This document shows positions 1 through 10,421 of a DNA stretch of 64,000 nucleotides, in pieces. A program made the position numbers and the translations under genes. The stretch's first letter is position 1. Every line of letters starts with the position of its first letter. This DNA comes from Piezodorus guildinii (Eukaryota; Arthropoda; Insecta; Hemiptera; Pentatomidae), in NCBI GenBank assembly GCA_023052935.1, contig CM041297.1, forward strand, positions 5,012,280 to 5,076,279, read 5' to 3'. The notes under the pieces are model-generated. The model was not told the origin of the DNA. It searched no databases and saw nothing but the letters and a program-made list of their open reading frames with translations.

Positions 1-1734
1 TTAAGCCGATCTGAGGACTATTCATCTGTGTAATAGTTCCAATATAAATATGAAAATAGAATATATTAAGATAAGTTGTTGTTTTTCTTTTGTTTTATTT
101 ATACTTGACATAAATAAATCTTTAAAAAAATTCAACTAAGTCAACCGAAATGTATATTTATTAATAATTGTAACAAACGTAATGATTGTAATTTAAATTA
201 TTGATTACATTTAAAGATCATTTAGATAGTATTGGTTACATAATCATTAATTTGGAATTAAGAATATTATTTCAGAAATGTAAAATTTATTTATTTTTTT
301 TTTAAATCACACACTTTCATAGAACGTTTATCTCTGGCGGTGCAAAATCCGTCTTTGTTATTTAAAAAAATAATAATACAAACATATATATATTTAAACT
401 AACTAGGATATGTGAATAAAATGTTTTCTTAATTTCACATCACTACAATTTTTAAGCAAATATAGTTTTTAACTCCTACCTTACTTATTTATCATTTTAG
501 TAAAATATAATTGATTTTTTTTTTTTTTTTTTTTCAAAATACCTAAGAGGTAACAATGAACTATTAAAATTGTTTAAATAATTTTTAAATAAAAAAAAAT
601 ACAGATTGTTCTTAGTTAAAGGGGCGGCAACGACTATCAATAAGTTTACAAAATACAAAAAATATTCAAAAGGAAACAAAATTCGTTTTCTCCAATAATG
701 ATGCATGTCGGGCTGCAGATATTTTAATGAACATTAAAATTCATTATGTTTTAACTGAATTTAAATTTTGTAATCCTCTTATTATTATACATGTTTACGA
801 TTTTTAAATAGTTTAGAATAACTAAAATTTAAAATTAAATAAATTTATAGAAATATTTCTGAACTCAGACTATTCCTTTTTTTTTTTTGGTTTTTCAAAT
901 AAATAACGAAATACATTCAAACTATTATTGATATCGTATTTATTTATTTTTTCATTTTAAATTTTAAGAAATCTGATGATACTAAGATAAATTTCAATAG
1001 AGCATCATTTAATATTTAATAATCATTTATATTTCTTTTGCTCCGAAAAATGAATTACTTCTTTATGCACTGTAGAAATAATTCTTTTTTTTTTTTTTTT
1101 TAAGATTATAAAATAAAACTAACAAATGATTAAATAACAATTATTAAATGAAAAATTTCTATAAATTCTAATGCATTTCTAGTAAACCGTACGTTGATAA
1201 CCCTCCATATAAACGGGCTATCCATAATATTAAATACAAAGAAAATTTATTCTCCAGTGAGTGATTTTCTATAGTCTTAAATTTATTCATAATAATATTA
1301 AATATGATTGAATATAAAAGCTATCAATTTCATCTCCTCATATGAGGAAAGATACTGTGAAAGAATCGATGAAAAAAATGAAAATCATAACTTCAAATTT
1401 TTTTTTTTTTTTTTTATAATTTCAAGTATTCTTTAAGAGCCTTTCAATTAAAATAATTAGGTTCAATTGAAGCGTTATAATTAATAACTGTAAATCACAT
1501 ATAAAAAGTAAATTATCTTATCTTACAAAATTAATAAATTAATTTATTTGTCAATTTATAAATATTCAGATAAATAAACGACAAAAATACTGATCCATAA
1601 GTTCAAATTTAAAATCAGTGTTTTGAATTGAACTACAAAACAACCTAAGATGAAAACGTAAAGAATCGTCATAAAATTGCACCATGTTTTCTGACTTTCT
1701 TAATATTACGTTTTCTTTTATAAAAATAAGAAAT
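1..1734. other. AT-rich stretch without recognisable gene
   Basis: Very AT-rich sequence with many poly-A and poly-T runs. The short open frames here have no recognisable motif and low-complexity composition. I see no gene or named repeat before the reverse-transcriptase relic that follows. Confidence 0.6.
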
Positions 1735-2172
1735 ATTACGTTAAATTTAGCAACTGAATAATAACACGCATTTCCCACCTTTAACCGGGACTTTATTTCT
1801 TCCTGGATTTCATTTTTTCTTGTTATCATTGAAACTAAATACTTGAATTTCTCTACGTGTTCAAAAGTATGCCCTGATATATTAATATCATCAAGATCGC
1901 CAACATTTCTGCTACTAATCATATATTTCGTCTTATCGGTATATAATTCGAGACCTATTTGTTTACTGGTTTTTATTAACACACTTGTATTTAGTTGTTG
2001 GTTTCCGTGTCTTCACCTAGCAGTACCAAATCATCGGCATACCCCAAAACCGGAATCTTATCACCCATATTTAGACCTTTCTCGGTACACGTAACTTTTT
2101 CTATGACATATTCTAAAGCTATATTAAATAAAACAGGTGAAAGAGAGTCGCCCTGTTTCAAACCCATTCACT
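1735..2172 (-). pseudogene. non-LTR retrotransposon reverse transcriptase fragment
   Basis: Read on the minus strand, the segment encodes the middle and end of a reverse transcriptase. A GLKQGDSLSP motif lies at the upstream edge (near 2150-2170), the catalytic YADD box is at 2030-2041 followed by LVLLGED, and then come a KTKYM motif and a FKYL..MITRKNEIQEEI stretch near 1790-1930. YADD and the downstream part are in different frames, so at least one frameshift separates them. There is no endonuclease domain, so the copy is 5'-truncated. Motif order resembles RTE-like or related non-LTR elements; the exact clade is uncertain. Confidence 0.75.
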
Positions 2173-2179
2173 GAAAACA

Positions 2180-2712
2180 TATTTTAAAAATTTTCTTTGT
2201 ATGAATTTATAAAGCTGTATTCTTTAATTTCCTTTTCATTGGTTTGGACGGCTTAAATAACTACATGAATTTTTATTCAGCTAATAAATGTAAAAAATAC
2301 ATAAGAATAAATTAACTTTTTATAAATAATAATTTAATTTTGTAAAATTTCAATAAATTATTTTTGGTTTATTTTTAATAATCAACATTTGTAATCGACC
2401 CAGAAAAATAAATTACCTCTCGTATAATAATAAATAAGGAATTAGCAAAAACAACTTATTTATTTTATTGAAACGTAAGCACTCAAATTCCATAGATAAT
2501 TAAATTTCCCGAAAAAAATCATTAAAATCAGTTATGAAATAGCAAAGACATAGCGTTTTGAAATTAGCAATGGTGATAGACTATTTTAGGCCAATTTGCT
2601 ACGAATAATTTATTGCTTGTCATTTTAGTTAATCGTCTATAAACAGCGATATAAACATTTTCTTAAAATGTTTGAGAATTTTATGTCTGTTCTGTTCTTC
2701 AACAAAAAACTT
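2180..2712. other. AT-rich gap, nothing recognised
   Basis: No open frame with a recognisable motif and no match to the repeat families seen elsewhere in the window. Confidence 0.5.
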
Positions 2713-3034
2713 CTTTTTTTTTTTATAACATATTTTATTGTTTTTTTACAACTGTATATACAAATACAATAAGTAAAATGGCTGAATTACAATAACAGGC
2801 ATGAATAGACATGTAAAGAATCTACCCAGTGGTAGTACTTCAAAGTTTATTTCATGAGCAGGTCTCGAGGCCAACGTCTTTTCAGGCACCTCGGAGGATT
2901 ACCGGGACTAGATGTAAATGAGAGGTTACGGACAAGCGGGTTTGAGTGGGCCGGTAATTTGGAATTATAGGAGGTGTATCTATCGCGGGCCCAGTCGAGG
3001 AGCATTGAGGATTTTTCGTAGGATTTTGAATTGC
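2713..3034 (-). pseudogene. Jockey-like element, 3' end fragment
   Basis: On the minus strand this is the last part of a Jockey-like ORF2, with 3' UTR and poly-A (poly-T on the plus strand at about 2713-2724). The signature C-terminus ...ARDRYTSYNSKLPAHSNPLVRNLS...NPPRCLKRRWPRDLL is read from about 2990 down to the stop at 2847. The same C-terminus, with substitutions, occurs in the intact element at 40.9-43.6 kb and in fragments at 15, 31.5, 37.6, 54.5 and 63 kb. The copy is 5'-truncated and non-functional. Confidence 0.85.
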
Positions 3035-3095
3035 AACAAAAAACTAAACGGCACCTATGTGGGGTATATATTGTAAACATTAGCCGCTACAGTGT

Positions 3096-3376
3096 TTTGT
3101 GTATTTAGCCATTTTTATCACCGCTAAGAAAATAATATAGTTCTTTTTTTCGAATTTACAAAATTAAAAATACTTTGGCCCTGTTAGTTTATTTCAATCA
3201 TAATTAAAACTACCAAACACACACAAACCTTTTTGTGCGACATGGTTATTTAGACTGAAGGGACCCTAAAAAGTGTATTTCCGTTAAAAACTGGAATTCG
3301 AATATTTTCATGATCGCAATACTTTCCCTTACTACATATTTCATACATATGATAAGGGAAAGTGAAAAATAAATCC
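3096..3376 (+). repeat. HINE-like repeat, 3' half
   Basis: This is the right half of the ~0.9 kb family best seen at 9404-10307. It has a short CA run, then a block containing CCTTTTT, GGACCCTAAAA and CGTGTATTTCCGTT-like text, and a degenerate right end (GATAAGGGAAAGTGA). The left half is missing. Confidence 0.7.
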
Positions 3377-3750
3377 TTCATGCTTTTAAACCTCGATGCT
3401 GGAAAGTCAAAAATTTTAATTTCGAAAGCAGTTTAAAAGTTTGATTAAGTTTCGGAAATCGGTTTCATGAGAAATACACGTGTAATTATTTCACACGGTG
3501 GTACTTTTCGGAAAAGTTTTGTTCCTCTTCTCACCCAATTAAATTCGAGGTAAAAGTGAACTTTGTACGAGGCAATATATTTTTAAGTCCGGTTAGCAAC
3601 CCTTAGCTAAATATAACTCAGGTATTTTTTTTATACAATTACCTTGAGGGTAGAGGGTTGAGAGCTACTTAGAGGGTAGAGGTTAGATCGTCAGCTATTG
3701 TAGAGGTTGGTTACTACTCAGATCTCTTTGCTAACCATCACCAGTCAAAA
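3377..3750. other. unassigned unique stretch
   Basis: No gene recognised. It contains a small local direct repeat of GAGGGTAGAGG-type text near 3645-3700. Confidence 0.5.
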
Positions 3751-4743
3751 TCCGGTGCGGGCAACACGCGACTTTTACATACCTCCGTTCTTAAAATTAA
3801 TTTGAGAAATTTTAAAGACAGTTAGAGATAAAGATGGCAAAAGCATTAAGTACATTGCGTTTCGAGAGAAATATCTGTTGTAGTAAATACTCCATTATAT
3901 TATTACAACTAGCAATCATGTAGTTTCGTTCCATCTCTCTCCATTAACTTTTACAACGTTTTGTATAAGATAAAATTTTTTCTAAAATTTGGATGGCGAT
4001 GTTTCAAATTTTCTCTGCCTAAAGTATCTTATATTCTATAAAAAATAACCTTATCATCTAGTTATCATTACTAAAAAACATGTGAATATACATAACTTTA
4101 ACGAATTCGAAATCCAACTAAAAGAGAAAACTGCAAAAATATATGATTAATGCAATATTTTGTTATTGAACATAAGAACAGTACATGTATAATACACCGT
4201 TGGGAAGCTTAATATATTATAAAAAAATATTATCCTATACAGAAACTTGTGAAAATATAAAAGAGTGATGAAAAGCCGATAAAACAAGCAGATTTTATTG
4301 CCCGCAAACGATTTTATATTAATGTTAACAAAATGATATAGTTATATTTTTTTAGAAATATATAAATACAGAAAGTAATTGTAAAATATCAGTATTTAAG
4401 CCCTGTTGGACTATTGCAATCAAAATGATACAAGATATTAAACATTATTAAATTTTACATCGATACATCGAGTTTAATCAACATCGGTAGAGCCGTTTTT
4501 TAGAAAATCGTAAAAAAGTGCAAAATGCGTGGTATAAAGAAGCTTTTCAGGTTCATCAATTTTAATGAAAAAGTTGCTGAAACATCTCGGGCTTATAAAC
4601 GGAATACATTTTGTACGACGTTTCATTTTTGTTTTCAATTTACCTTAATAAACACACTAAGACCTTTTTGCGTGACTTCTATAGAAAACTTAAATTCAAA
4701 CATTTTAAAATTTCACATTTCATATATAAGTAAGTGAACGTGA
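3751..4743 (+). repeat. HINE-like repeat, diverged full-length copy
   Basis: It starts TCCGGTGCGGGCAACACGCG and ends TAAGTAAGTGAACGTGA, the degenerate right subterminal repeat. Internal blocks match the family: a CCGTTGGGAAGC motif near 4197, then the GTTGGACTATT and GAGTTTAATCAACATCGG blocks. The short open frame at 4525-4737 is part of the repeat and not a gene. Divergence marks it as an older copy. Confidence 0.75.
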
Positions 4744-4977
4744 AATCTAAAATGAGGTAAAAAAAATATACACACATCCGTTAGATATTAGGAAAAGGAA
4801 TTACTAATTTTTATTTAGATAAAGCGAGCAATCGATGAAGAAAAGATACATTTATATGCAAGGGATGATGGGGTCATCTAATAGAAATTAATTCTTACAG
4901 CATTCATTAAACTTTCCATTATTAAAACACATTTACGATTTCCAATATATATTTAAATCACTTAGGATATAAATTTT

Positions 4978-5235
4978 AAAAAATATGTTATTGGTTGTTC
5001 TTACACTAATTAACCTTCTGGTTTATAAAATAGAGTACTCGGAATCGATAAATTATTTCGTTTTATTAAAAGAACAGTTAAATGGTAATAATCATTCAAG
5101 TTATATAAATTAAATCAAATAAAAAAAAAAAAATGTTATTGGTTGTTCTTGTACATATTAAACCTCTTGTATATAAAAGGAAGTACTCAAAATCGATAAT
5201 TTCTTTTATAAAAAGAAAAGTTATATTTGAAAAAG
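4978..5235. repeat. diverged tandem duplication (two ~105-bp units)
   Basis: A block beginning ATGTTATTGGTTGTTCTT occurs at about 4984 and again at about 5133. In each it is followed by a TATAAAA..AGTACTC..AATCGATAA run. The two units are about 150 bp apart and differ at many positions. No coding capacity. Confidence 0.6.
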
Positions 5236-5277
5236 GTATAGATTATCATCTCAATTAAGACTGATGTCAATAAAACA

Positions 5278-5632
5278 TGATTTTTTTTTTCTTTTATTCG
5301 TATATATTACAATTTGTCATAATAGACAATAATAATAGTGCTACAGGATCTCATTCATACAATATTTACAATATAAACAAAATGAAAGTCAAATTACATA
5401 AAATAAAATAAAAATAAATAAGCGTATACAATAACAAAATTAAGTAGACAAAATAAATACAAATAAATGAAGTTAACAAATAAATAAACAAAACATGTCA
5501 CATTCATACCTATGTACAATATTTACAATCTGCTCGGGAACCCCGGACGGGGCTTGTCTCCCCACTTGTGGAAGGACAAGCAGAGCCCAAAGGATCCCAG
5601 CGCCTCCCTCTTAGCCGCATCACTGGTAAAAC
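5278..5632 (-). mobile_element. Jockey-like element, 3' UTR fragment
   Basis: On the minus strand this matches the 3' UTR of the full-length element at 43.6-44.06 kb. Both share CCAGTGATGCGGCT, GGGATC, CCACAAGTGG and a TGTAAATATTGTA-type tail, then AT-rich sequence to a poly-A (poly-T at about 5281-5290). Only the 3' UTR is present, so the copy is severely 5'-truncated. The 82-residue open frame on the plus strand here is therefore antisense to a UTR and is not a gene. Confidence 0.75.
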
Positions 5633-6017
5633 AAGATATAAAACAAAGTTTTGTTTATAAATGTGATGAACAAAAAATTAGAGAAGATCTGATTAGAATG
5701 CTCCAGTCATCATCGGATAAGTATTTCAAGGTAAAACTGTTCATAACCAAATATGAATGAATATGACAGCTAAGCAAATATCATTGAAACAAAGAAATAT
5801 AATTACACCACAAAAATTATTTTTGAAAAAAAAAAATGTTTTCTCAAGCAGTTTGAATATATTCTACTGATATCTGATTTGTTTAACACACGTCAAATAA
5901 ATGAAAACAAACACGATATTAGTGTGGATATAATTAGTTGACCGTTGAGAATTACTGGAAGGAATTAGTCCGGGTGGCGGTCATTAAATGAAACAACTAA
6001 ATAGTTTCAACTATTTA

Positions 6018-6917
6018 TTGGGTTGATGCAAAATTAATGCAGGTTTTTAGTAGGTATTGTAAATACGCCATATCTTTACTTCAACCATATATATTTAATC
6101 AAAATAATTTCCATCTGAATCAATGCACTTAAGCCAACGTTCAACAAGCTTTCTTATTCCACCAGAAAAAAAAATCCGAATCCCTGGACTAAATGAAATC
6201 ACGAAAAGAATTTTCAATGTCGTCCTGGTTTTGAAAATTTTTCTCCCTCAAAAAGTTGTCCAGATGCCTGAAAAAGTGGAAGTCTGTAGGAGAGAGGTCA
6301 GGTGAATAAGGCGGATGTTGGAGAACTTCGTAGCCCAACTCGTGCAGTCGTCGAAGCGTTGGTTGTGCAACGTGTGGTCTGGCGTTATCGTGGAGCAGGA
6401 TCGGCCCCTTCCGATTCATCAAGGCTGGGCAAAGACGTTGCAATTTTTGAGTTCCGAGTTCCGCCGCCATTTCTCGTGTGGTTTTGGTTGGGTCTTCTTC
6501 CACTTTTGACCTCAGCTGGTCGTTGTCCAGAGCAAGATGACGGCCCCGACCTTTCTTGTCTTCGAGGTCGAAATCTTCTCTGCGAAACTTCTGGAACCAA
6601 CGCTGCACCGTGCACTCATTAATAGCCCCCTGACCCCACACTTCATTAATATTACGAGCCGTTTGCGCAGCGCTGCGTCCTAATTTAAATTCGTAAAAAT
6701 AAATTTGACGAAAATCGCACTTTGACATTTTCGATTCAAGACCTTTGAACACACTGAACAAAACGATTTTACTAAACAAATTCATGGTGAAAGAGAGGGT
6801 ATTAGATAAGGTTTGTTTTGGTATAATAATGATCAATGTTAGGATTAGCTTTGTTTACACAATTGGAATTAAGATATTGCAATAGAGGAAACCTGCATTA
6901 ATTTTGCATCAACCCAA
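6018..6917 (-). mobile_element. mariner element, internally deleted copy 1
   Basis: Inverted terminal repeats of about 30 bp begin TTGGGTTGATGCAAAATTAA at 6018 and are mirrored at about 6889-6917. A TA dinucleotide flanks both ends (6016-6017, 6918-6919), the target duplication of the Tc1/mariner superfamily. The element is 900 bp against roughly 1.3 kb for intact mariners. It sits inside a PLE end whose uninterrupted version is at 56101-56160. Confidence 0.92.
6189..6728 (-). pseudogene. mariner transposase, internal deletion and premature stop
   Basis: The frame from ATG at 6728 begins MSKCDFRQIYFYEFKLGRSA, the paired-type DNA-binding N-terminus of mariner transposases. It continues to EMAAELG and then jumps directly to QRLCPALMNRKGPILLHDNARPH. 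The central part of the catalytic domain, including the first catalytic aspartate of the D,D34D triad, is missing. The second and third aspartates remain (LHDNARPH and PPYSPDLSPTDFHFF). A TAG stop at 6189 replaces a GAG codon present in copy 2 at 53.5 kb and removes about 19 C-terminal residues. It cannot encode an active transposase. Confidence 0.9.
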
Positions 6918-7059
6918 TATTATTTGCCAACGTTTTGACCCCCATTGTGGGGTGTTGTAGGCGAATGGAAACTGACAGAAACACGATATTAGTAAAGGAA
7001 TGCACATTCTCATGACATATATTAATTTCAAAATTATCTTTATTTCTAGCACATGATTC

Positions 7060-7334
7060 TTTGTTTGTTTATTTAACGCCACTTAATGCTACTGCGGATA
7101 ATTGGACGATCCTATAGTGGGAGTCCTAATTTTTGCCTATCCAGGTTTAATTAGGATAGGGATCTTTAACGAGTTCCTGACATCGCACAGGCTTTTTACG
7201 TCTCCTCCGAAGGACGGCATAACTAAGGATTTTTACTCCCATTAAAAAATCCTAGTACCACCTAGGGGCGTGATGAATCCATGACCTTTGGCATGGAAGG
7301 CTGTTATGCTAGCCATCATGCTACAGGTGATCCC
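7060..7334 (-). repeat. SINE-1, tRNA-derived SINE
   Basis: Minus-strand copy of the most abundant SINE in the window, about 280 bp. It runs from a tRNA-like head (near 7334) through a conserved hairpin region (GGATTTTT and AAAAAATCC arms) to an AAAT/AAAC-rich tail at 7060. Key internal words are GATCCCTATCCTAATTAAACC and GGACTCCCACT (read in reverse here). Confidence 0.85.
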
Positions 7335-7414
7335 TGCTGTACATGAAATATTGTACTTTGTTTATTATATAATAGAATATTGTAAATATAATAGGGATGT
7401 TTAGAGGGAACTTG

Positions 7415-7540
7415 ACCATTTTACGTCCTCTTTAAAGGACAGCATAACTGAGGATTTTTACTCCCATTAAAAGTTTCTAGGGAGACCTGCTAGGTTTGGT
7501 AGGAGGTCATTATGCTAATTATTTCATCACAGGTGACTCC
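7415..7540 (-). repeat. SINE-1, 5' half
   Basis: A shortened copy containing the tRNA-like head and hairpin region only (AAAGGACAGCATAACTGAGG, then TTTTTACTCCCATTAAAA, ending CACAGGTGACTCC). The tail half is absent. Confidence 0.7.
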
Positions 7541-7786
7541 TTAAAGACTTAAAGTTTATTTACAAAATATTATCAAGTCTAATATCATATTGTTCACATT
7601 TACTAGCTGTATTTTTAATTACAGTTCTAAATAGTAATCAAAAATCTAATTAAAAAAATAAATGAACTACCAATAATCAGTATATTCCCTATGATTTGCC
7701 TAATTTACCACAACAATGTCAAATTTTACATCACAAATGACGGCATTGATACTGACCGTAATCATCATATTTGCAACACGGCGCTC

Positions 7787-8053
7787 ATATTTATTTAAAG
7801 TTGCTAATCGGACGATGCTACAGGGGAGTCCTAAATTTTTCCTATCCAGGTTAAATTAGTATGAGAATCTTTAACGTGTACCATACATCGCACAGGCTCG
7901 GAACCAACTTTTAACGTCCCATCTGAATGACATAACTTTGAATTTTTGACATAACTCCATAAAAAAAATCCTATGACTAGCCGCCAGGTTTAATCCAGCG
8001 ACCTTGGGTATAGAAGGCTGTTATGTTAGCCACTACACCACTGGTTACTCCCT
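7787..8053 (-). repeat. SINE-1
   Basis: Nearly full-length, diverged minus-strand SINE-1 from an AT-rich tail at 7787 to the tRNA-like head ending ACTGGTTACTCCC at 8053. The same word order as the other copies is recognisable throughout. Confidence 0.8.
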
Positions 8054-8515
8054 GAATAAATTATATCACATTGAATAAATATCTTAAAATGTATCTGGAT
8101 ACAGTACATGGCATTATTATACGTCAGTATCAGATATCATCAATGGGAATTTCGAACGGAGAAATTGTAACTTTACACAATTCCAAACTTAATGAAACGA
8201 CCAGAAACTTTATTGTAGGTACCGATAAGTAGAACACAATCATAACAAATGATCTAAACTTCTAATCAAATACGAAAATCACATTTATCTTACGACAATT
8301 AAGGCTATTTGGATAGATGGGATTTAAGAACTGAGGATCCACCAAACCAGCTGATTCCTCCCGCATCCTTCTAAATCCTTCTTGTTCCTAAATACCCCTT
8401 TACTTGATGACGAAAAAAATAAAATAATAAAAATCACCCATAAAGACTTTAATAAATATTAATTAGTTTTTACTAACTCATAAATAGATTTTTAAAGATT
8501 AAAATAATAAAACCT
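8054..8515. other. unassigned unique stretch
   Basis: No gene, RNA or repeat recognised. Confidence 0.5.
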
Positions 8516-8518
8516 GTA

Positions 8519-8745
8519 GCTCTACTAGCCATGAAGGGTCTTGGGCTGAGTACATACAGAGATTCGTACTGATTATAGGAGTAACAGTGCTTTGCATGGA
8601 GGTCATATTAGGCCGAGATCACGCACAGCAGCCAGGTTTTTCACTCCCAATTTCCGGGTACCCAGTTTATAGGGATGAATGATCACCATGCGTATCTCCT
8701 TATCGGGTTCAATAATTATCTTACCACAGCCAGGTCTATACATGG
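8519..8745 (-). repeat. SINE-3, 3' part
   Basis: On the minus strand it reads ..GGCCTAATATGACCTCC..GCACTGTTACTCCTATAATC..TACGAATCTCTGTATGTACT..CAGCCCAAGACCCTTCATGG. It matches fragments at 44611-44712 and 51745-51905 and the tail of the SINE at 46255-46540. The tRNA-like head is not clear in this copy. Confidence 0.65.
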
Positions 8746-8931
8746 AACATAGAGATACGTATATTTTCAAATTTGTTTTTTAATGTAAGTTAAGTTTTTA
8801 ATATTTTTTTTTTTAAATTGTTTTCATTTGTTTTTATAGCCTGAATTGTGGCAAATCAATGTCGAAAACGTGAGCATAATAAATAAATCACCTTATTAGG
8901 AATGCTAGAGAAATTTAACTTAAGTAGAAAT

Positions 8932-9165
8932 AATAGAGAGTCAGTCGTTTAAATTTATTTTTATTTTTCCGACGTTTCAGCTCTAACAGGGCATTCGAAA
9001 ACGATGACAAGCATGAACTCTGTGTAAGCCTGTAAACTCAATGTTTTTATGTTTGTAATGGCTCACGGTTGCCCTGATGATGGCTCACAAGTTTGAGCCG
9101 AAACGTAGGCAAAATAAAAATAATATGAAGCCGCTGACTCCCAATTATTATTTTTACTTTTAATG
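8932..9165. mobile_element. inverted pair of PLE-like ends with hammerhead core
   Basis: Two short segments in opposite orientation. The left arm holds GAGTCAG..TTTATTTTTATTTTTCCGACGTTTCAGCTC; the right arm holds GAGCCGAAACGTAGGCAAAATAAAAATAATA..CTGACTCCC. Both carry the GAAACGT module of the PLE ends found elsewhere in the window. Only the right arm has a complete hammerhead-like core. No coding sequence remains. Confidence 0.65.
9071..9110 (+). ncRNA. hammerhead ribozyme-like motif
   Basis: Stem I strand GCC (9071-9073), core CTGATGA (9074-9080), one unpaired T, stem II GGCTC/GAGCC (9082-9086 with 9095-9099), core GAAAC (9100-9104), GTA as the cleavage triplet (9105-9107), and the stem I partner GGC (9108-9110). 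The layout follows a type I hammerhead with an extremely short stem III, the minimal form known from PLE ends. The extra base after CTGATGA is shared with the other copies in this window. Activity is inferred, not shown. Confidence 0.6.
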
Positions 9166-9179
9166 ATTTCAAGAGTTCA

Positions 9180-9395
9180 GCGAATTCGATAAACAACTAC
9201 AGGAGAAAAGTACTAAAATATTTTTTATGCAATTTGTGCGTTTTTTAACACAAGAATAGTAATATACATGTACAATATACCGTTGGATAGCTAAAGATTT
9301 TAGAAATATATTATCTATTATATTAAACTGATTGTTCTTGATAAAAATATAATTGACTATTTAATAAAACACATGTTTCTATTTTTATTCTATCT
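9180..9395 (-). repeat. HINE-like repeat fragment, inverted
   Basis: It carries the ATTCGATAA..AACTA..GGAGAAAA block, then ACATGTACAATATACCGTTGG, AGCTAAAGATTTTAGA and TAATAAAACACATGTTTCTA. This is the reverse complement of the internal part of the family and lies immediately before a direct copy. Confidence 0.7.
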
Positions 9396-9403
9396 AAAAA
9401 AAA

Positions 9404-10307
9404 TCTGGTGCGGGCAACACACGACTTTCACTTACCTCCATTTTTAAAATCAATAAAAGGATTTTCTAATACAGTTAGAGATTAAAATACGTTTAATTGA
9501 ATGTAAATTAAAGAAATGTTAAATTGAATTTCTATAGAAAAATGTGTTTTATTAAAAATTCTATTATATTATTATCTAAAATAATCAGTTAGTTTTATTT
9601 TCATTTCATCACTCTCTATTAACTTTTAAAAGCTTTGTATGAGATAATATTTTTTCTAAAATCTTTAGCTTTCCAACAGTATATCATACATGTATATTAC
9701 TGCTCTTATGTTCAAAAACGAAAAATAGCATTAAAAAAATATTTTTTCTGTTTTCTCCTTTAGTTGGGTATCGAATTTATTCAATTTATATATTTACCTG
9801 TTTTTCATCAGCGTTAACCAGATAATATAGTTATTTTTATTGAATCTACAAAATCAAAGGTACTTTAGGGGAAGAAAATTTAAAATATCGGCATTTAAGC
9901 CCTGTCAGACCATTTTGATCAGAAAAAAACCTACATGATATTAAAGCCCATTAAATTTTACACCGATATAGCGAGTTTAATCAAAATCGTCGGAACCGTT
10001 TTCGAGAAAATCTAAAAAAGGTGCAAAATGCAAAGTATAAAGTGCCTCTTCTGGTAAGCTCATTTTGATGAAAAAAGTTTTGTCACGTCTCGGGCGTATG
10101 TTTGTCTTAAATATGAAATTTCAGTTTCATAGGACTTACCGTTTCCGCCCGGGAGTTACCACACACACACACACACACAGACCTTTTTGCGGGACTTGGT
10201 TATTTGGACTCAGGGGACCCTAAAACGTGTATTTCCGTTGAAAACTGGAATTCGAAAATTTTCACGATCGCAATACTTCCCCTTACTATATATAGTAAGT
10301 GAAAGTA
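9404..10307 (+). mobile_element. HINE-like repeat, best full-length copy
   Basis: About 0.9 kb, with no coding capacity. The left end is TCTGGTGCGGGCAACACACG, followed 20 nt in by ACTTTCACTTAC (9424-9435). The right end has the exact inverse, GTAAGTGAAAGT (10295-10306), preceded by a palindrome TTACTATATATAGTAA (10283-10298). A CA microsatellite lies about 150 bp from the right end. No target duplication is evident. A TC start, subterminal inverted repeats, a 3' hairpin and an internal microsatellite are the architecture of non-autonomous Helentron-type (HINE/DINE) elements. A MITE is the alternative. Confidence 0.7.
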
Positions 10308-10376
10308 AAAAATAAATAATTCGTTAACAATTTATTTGTAACTTTAAATGTATTTAAAAATTTTTAAATTGATTTT

Positions 10377-10421
10377 AACAACGGAGGTAAGTGAAAGTCG
10401 TTTGTTGCGCACCAGATTTTT
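10377..10421 (-). repeat. HINE-like left-end fragment, inverted
   Basis: GGAGGTAAGTGAAAGTCG followed by TTGTTGCGCACCAGATTTTT is the reverse complement of the family's left end. It lies 70 bp after the right end of the full copy. Confidence 0.7.

Larger units (their letters stand above)
5926..6965 (-). mobile_element. Penelope-like element end, split by mariner
   Basis: The flanks 5926-6017 and 6918-6965 together reproduce the PLE end at 56032-56160: GTGGATATAATTAGTTGACC, then the GGGTGGCGGTCATTAAATG block, ATAGTTTCAACTATTT, TTGCCAACGTTTTGACCCCC and ATTGTGGG. The mariner at 6018-6917 interrupts it. The hammerhead-like core at this locus is degraded: the CTGATGA box is lost and GAAAC reads AAAAC. 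Confidence 0.8.

Noticed and set aside
497..706. 69-residue minus-strand frame near the window start
   Set aside because: Low-complexity, lysine- and phenylalanine-rich translation of homopolymers with no conserved motif.
5512..5760. 82-residue plus-strand frame beginning MYNIYNLLGNPG
   Set aside because: Most of it is antisense to the 3' UTR of the Jockey-like element, as seen by comparison with 43.6-43.8 kb.
6302..6622. 106-residue open frame antisense to the mariner transposase (also 53787-54107)
   Set aside because: It is a shadow of the transposase frame on the opposite strand, present in both mariner copies for that reason only.
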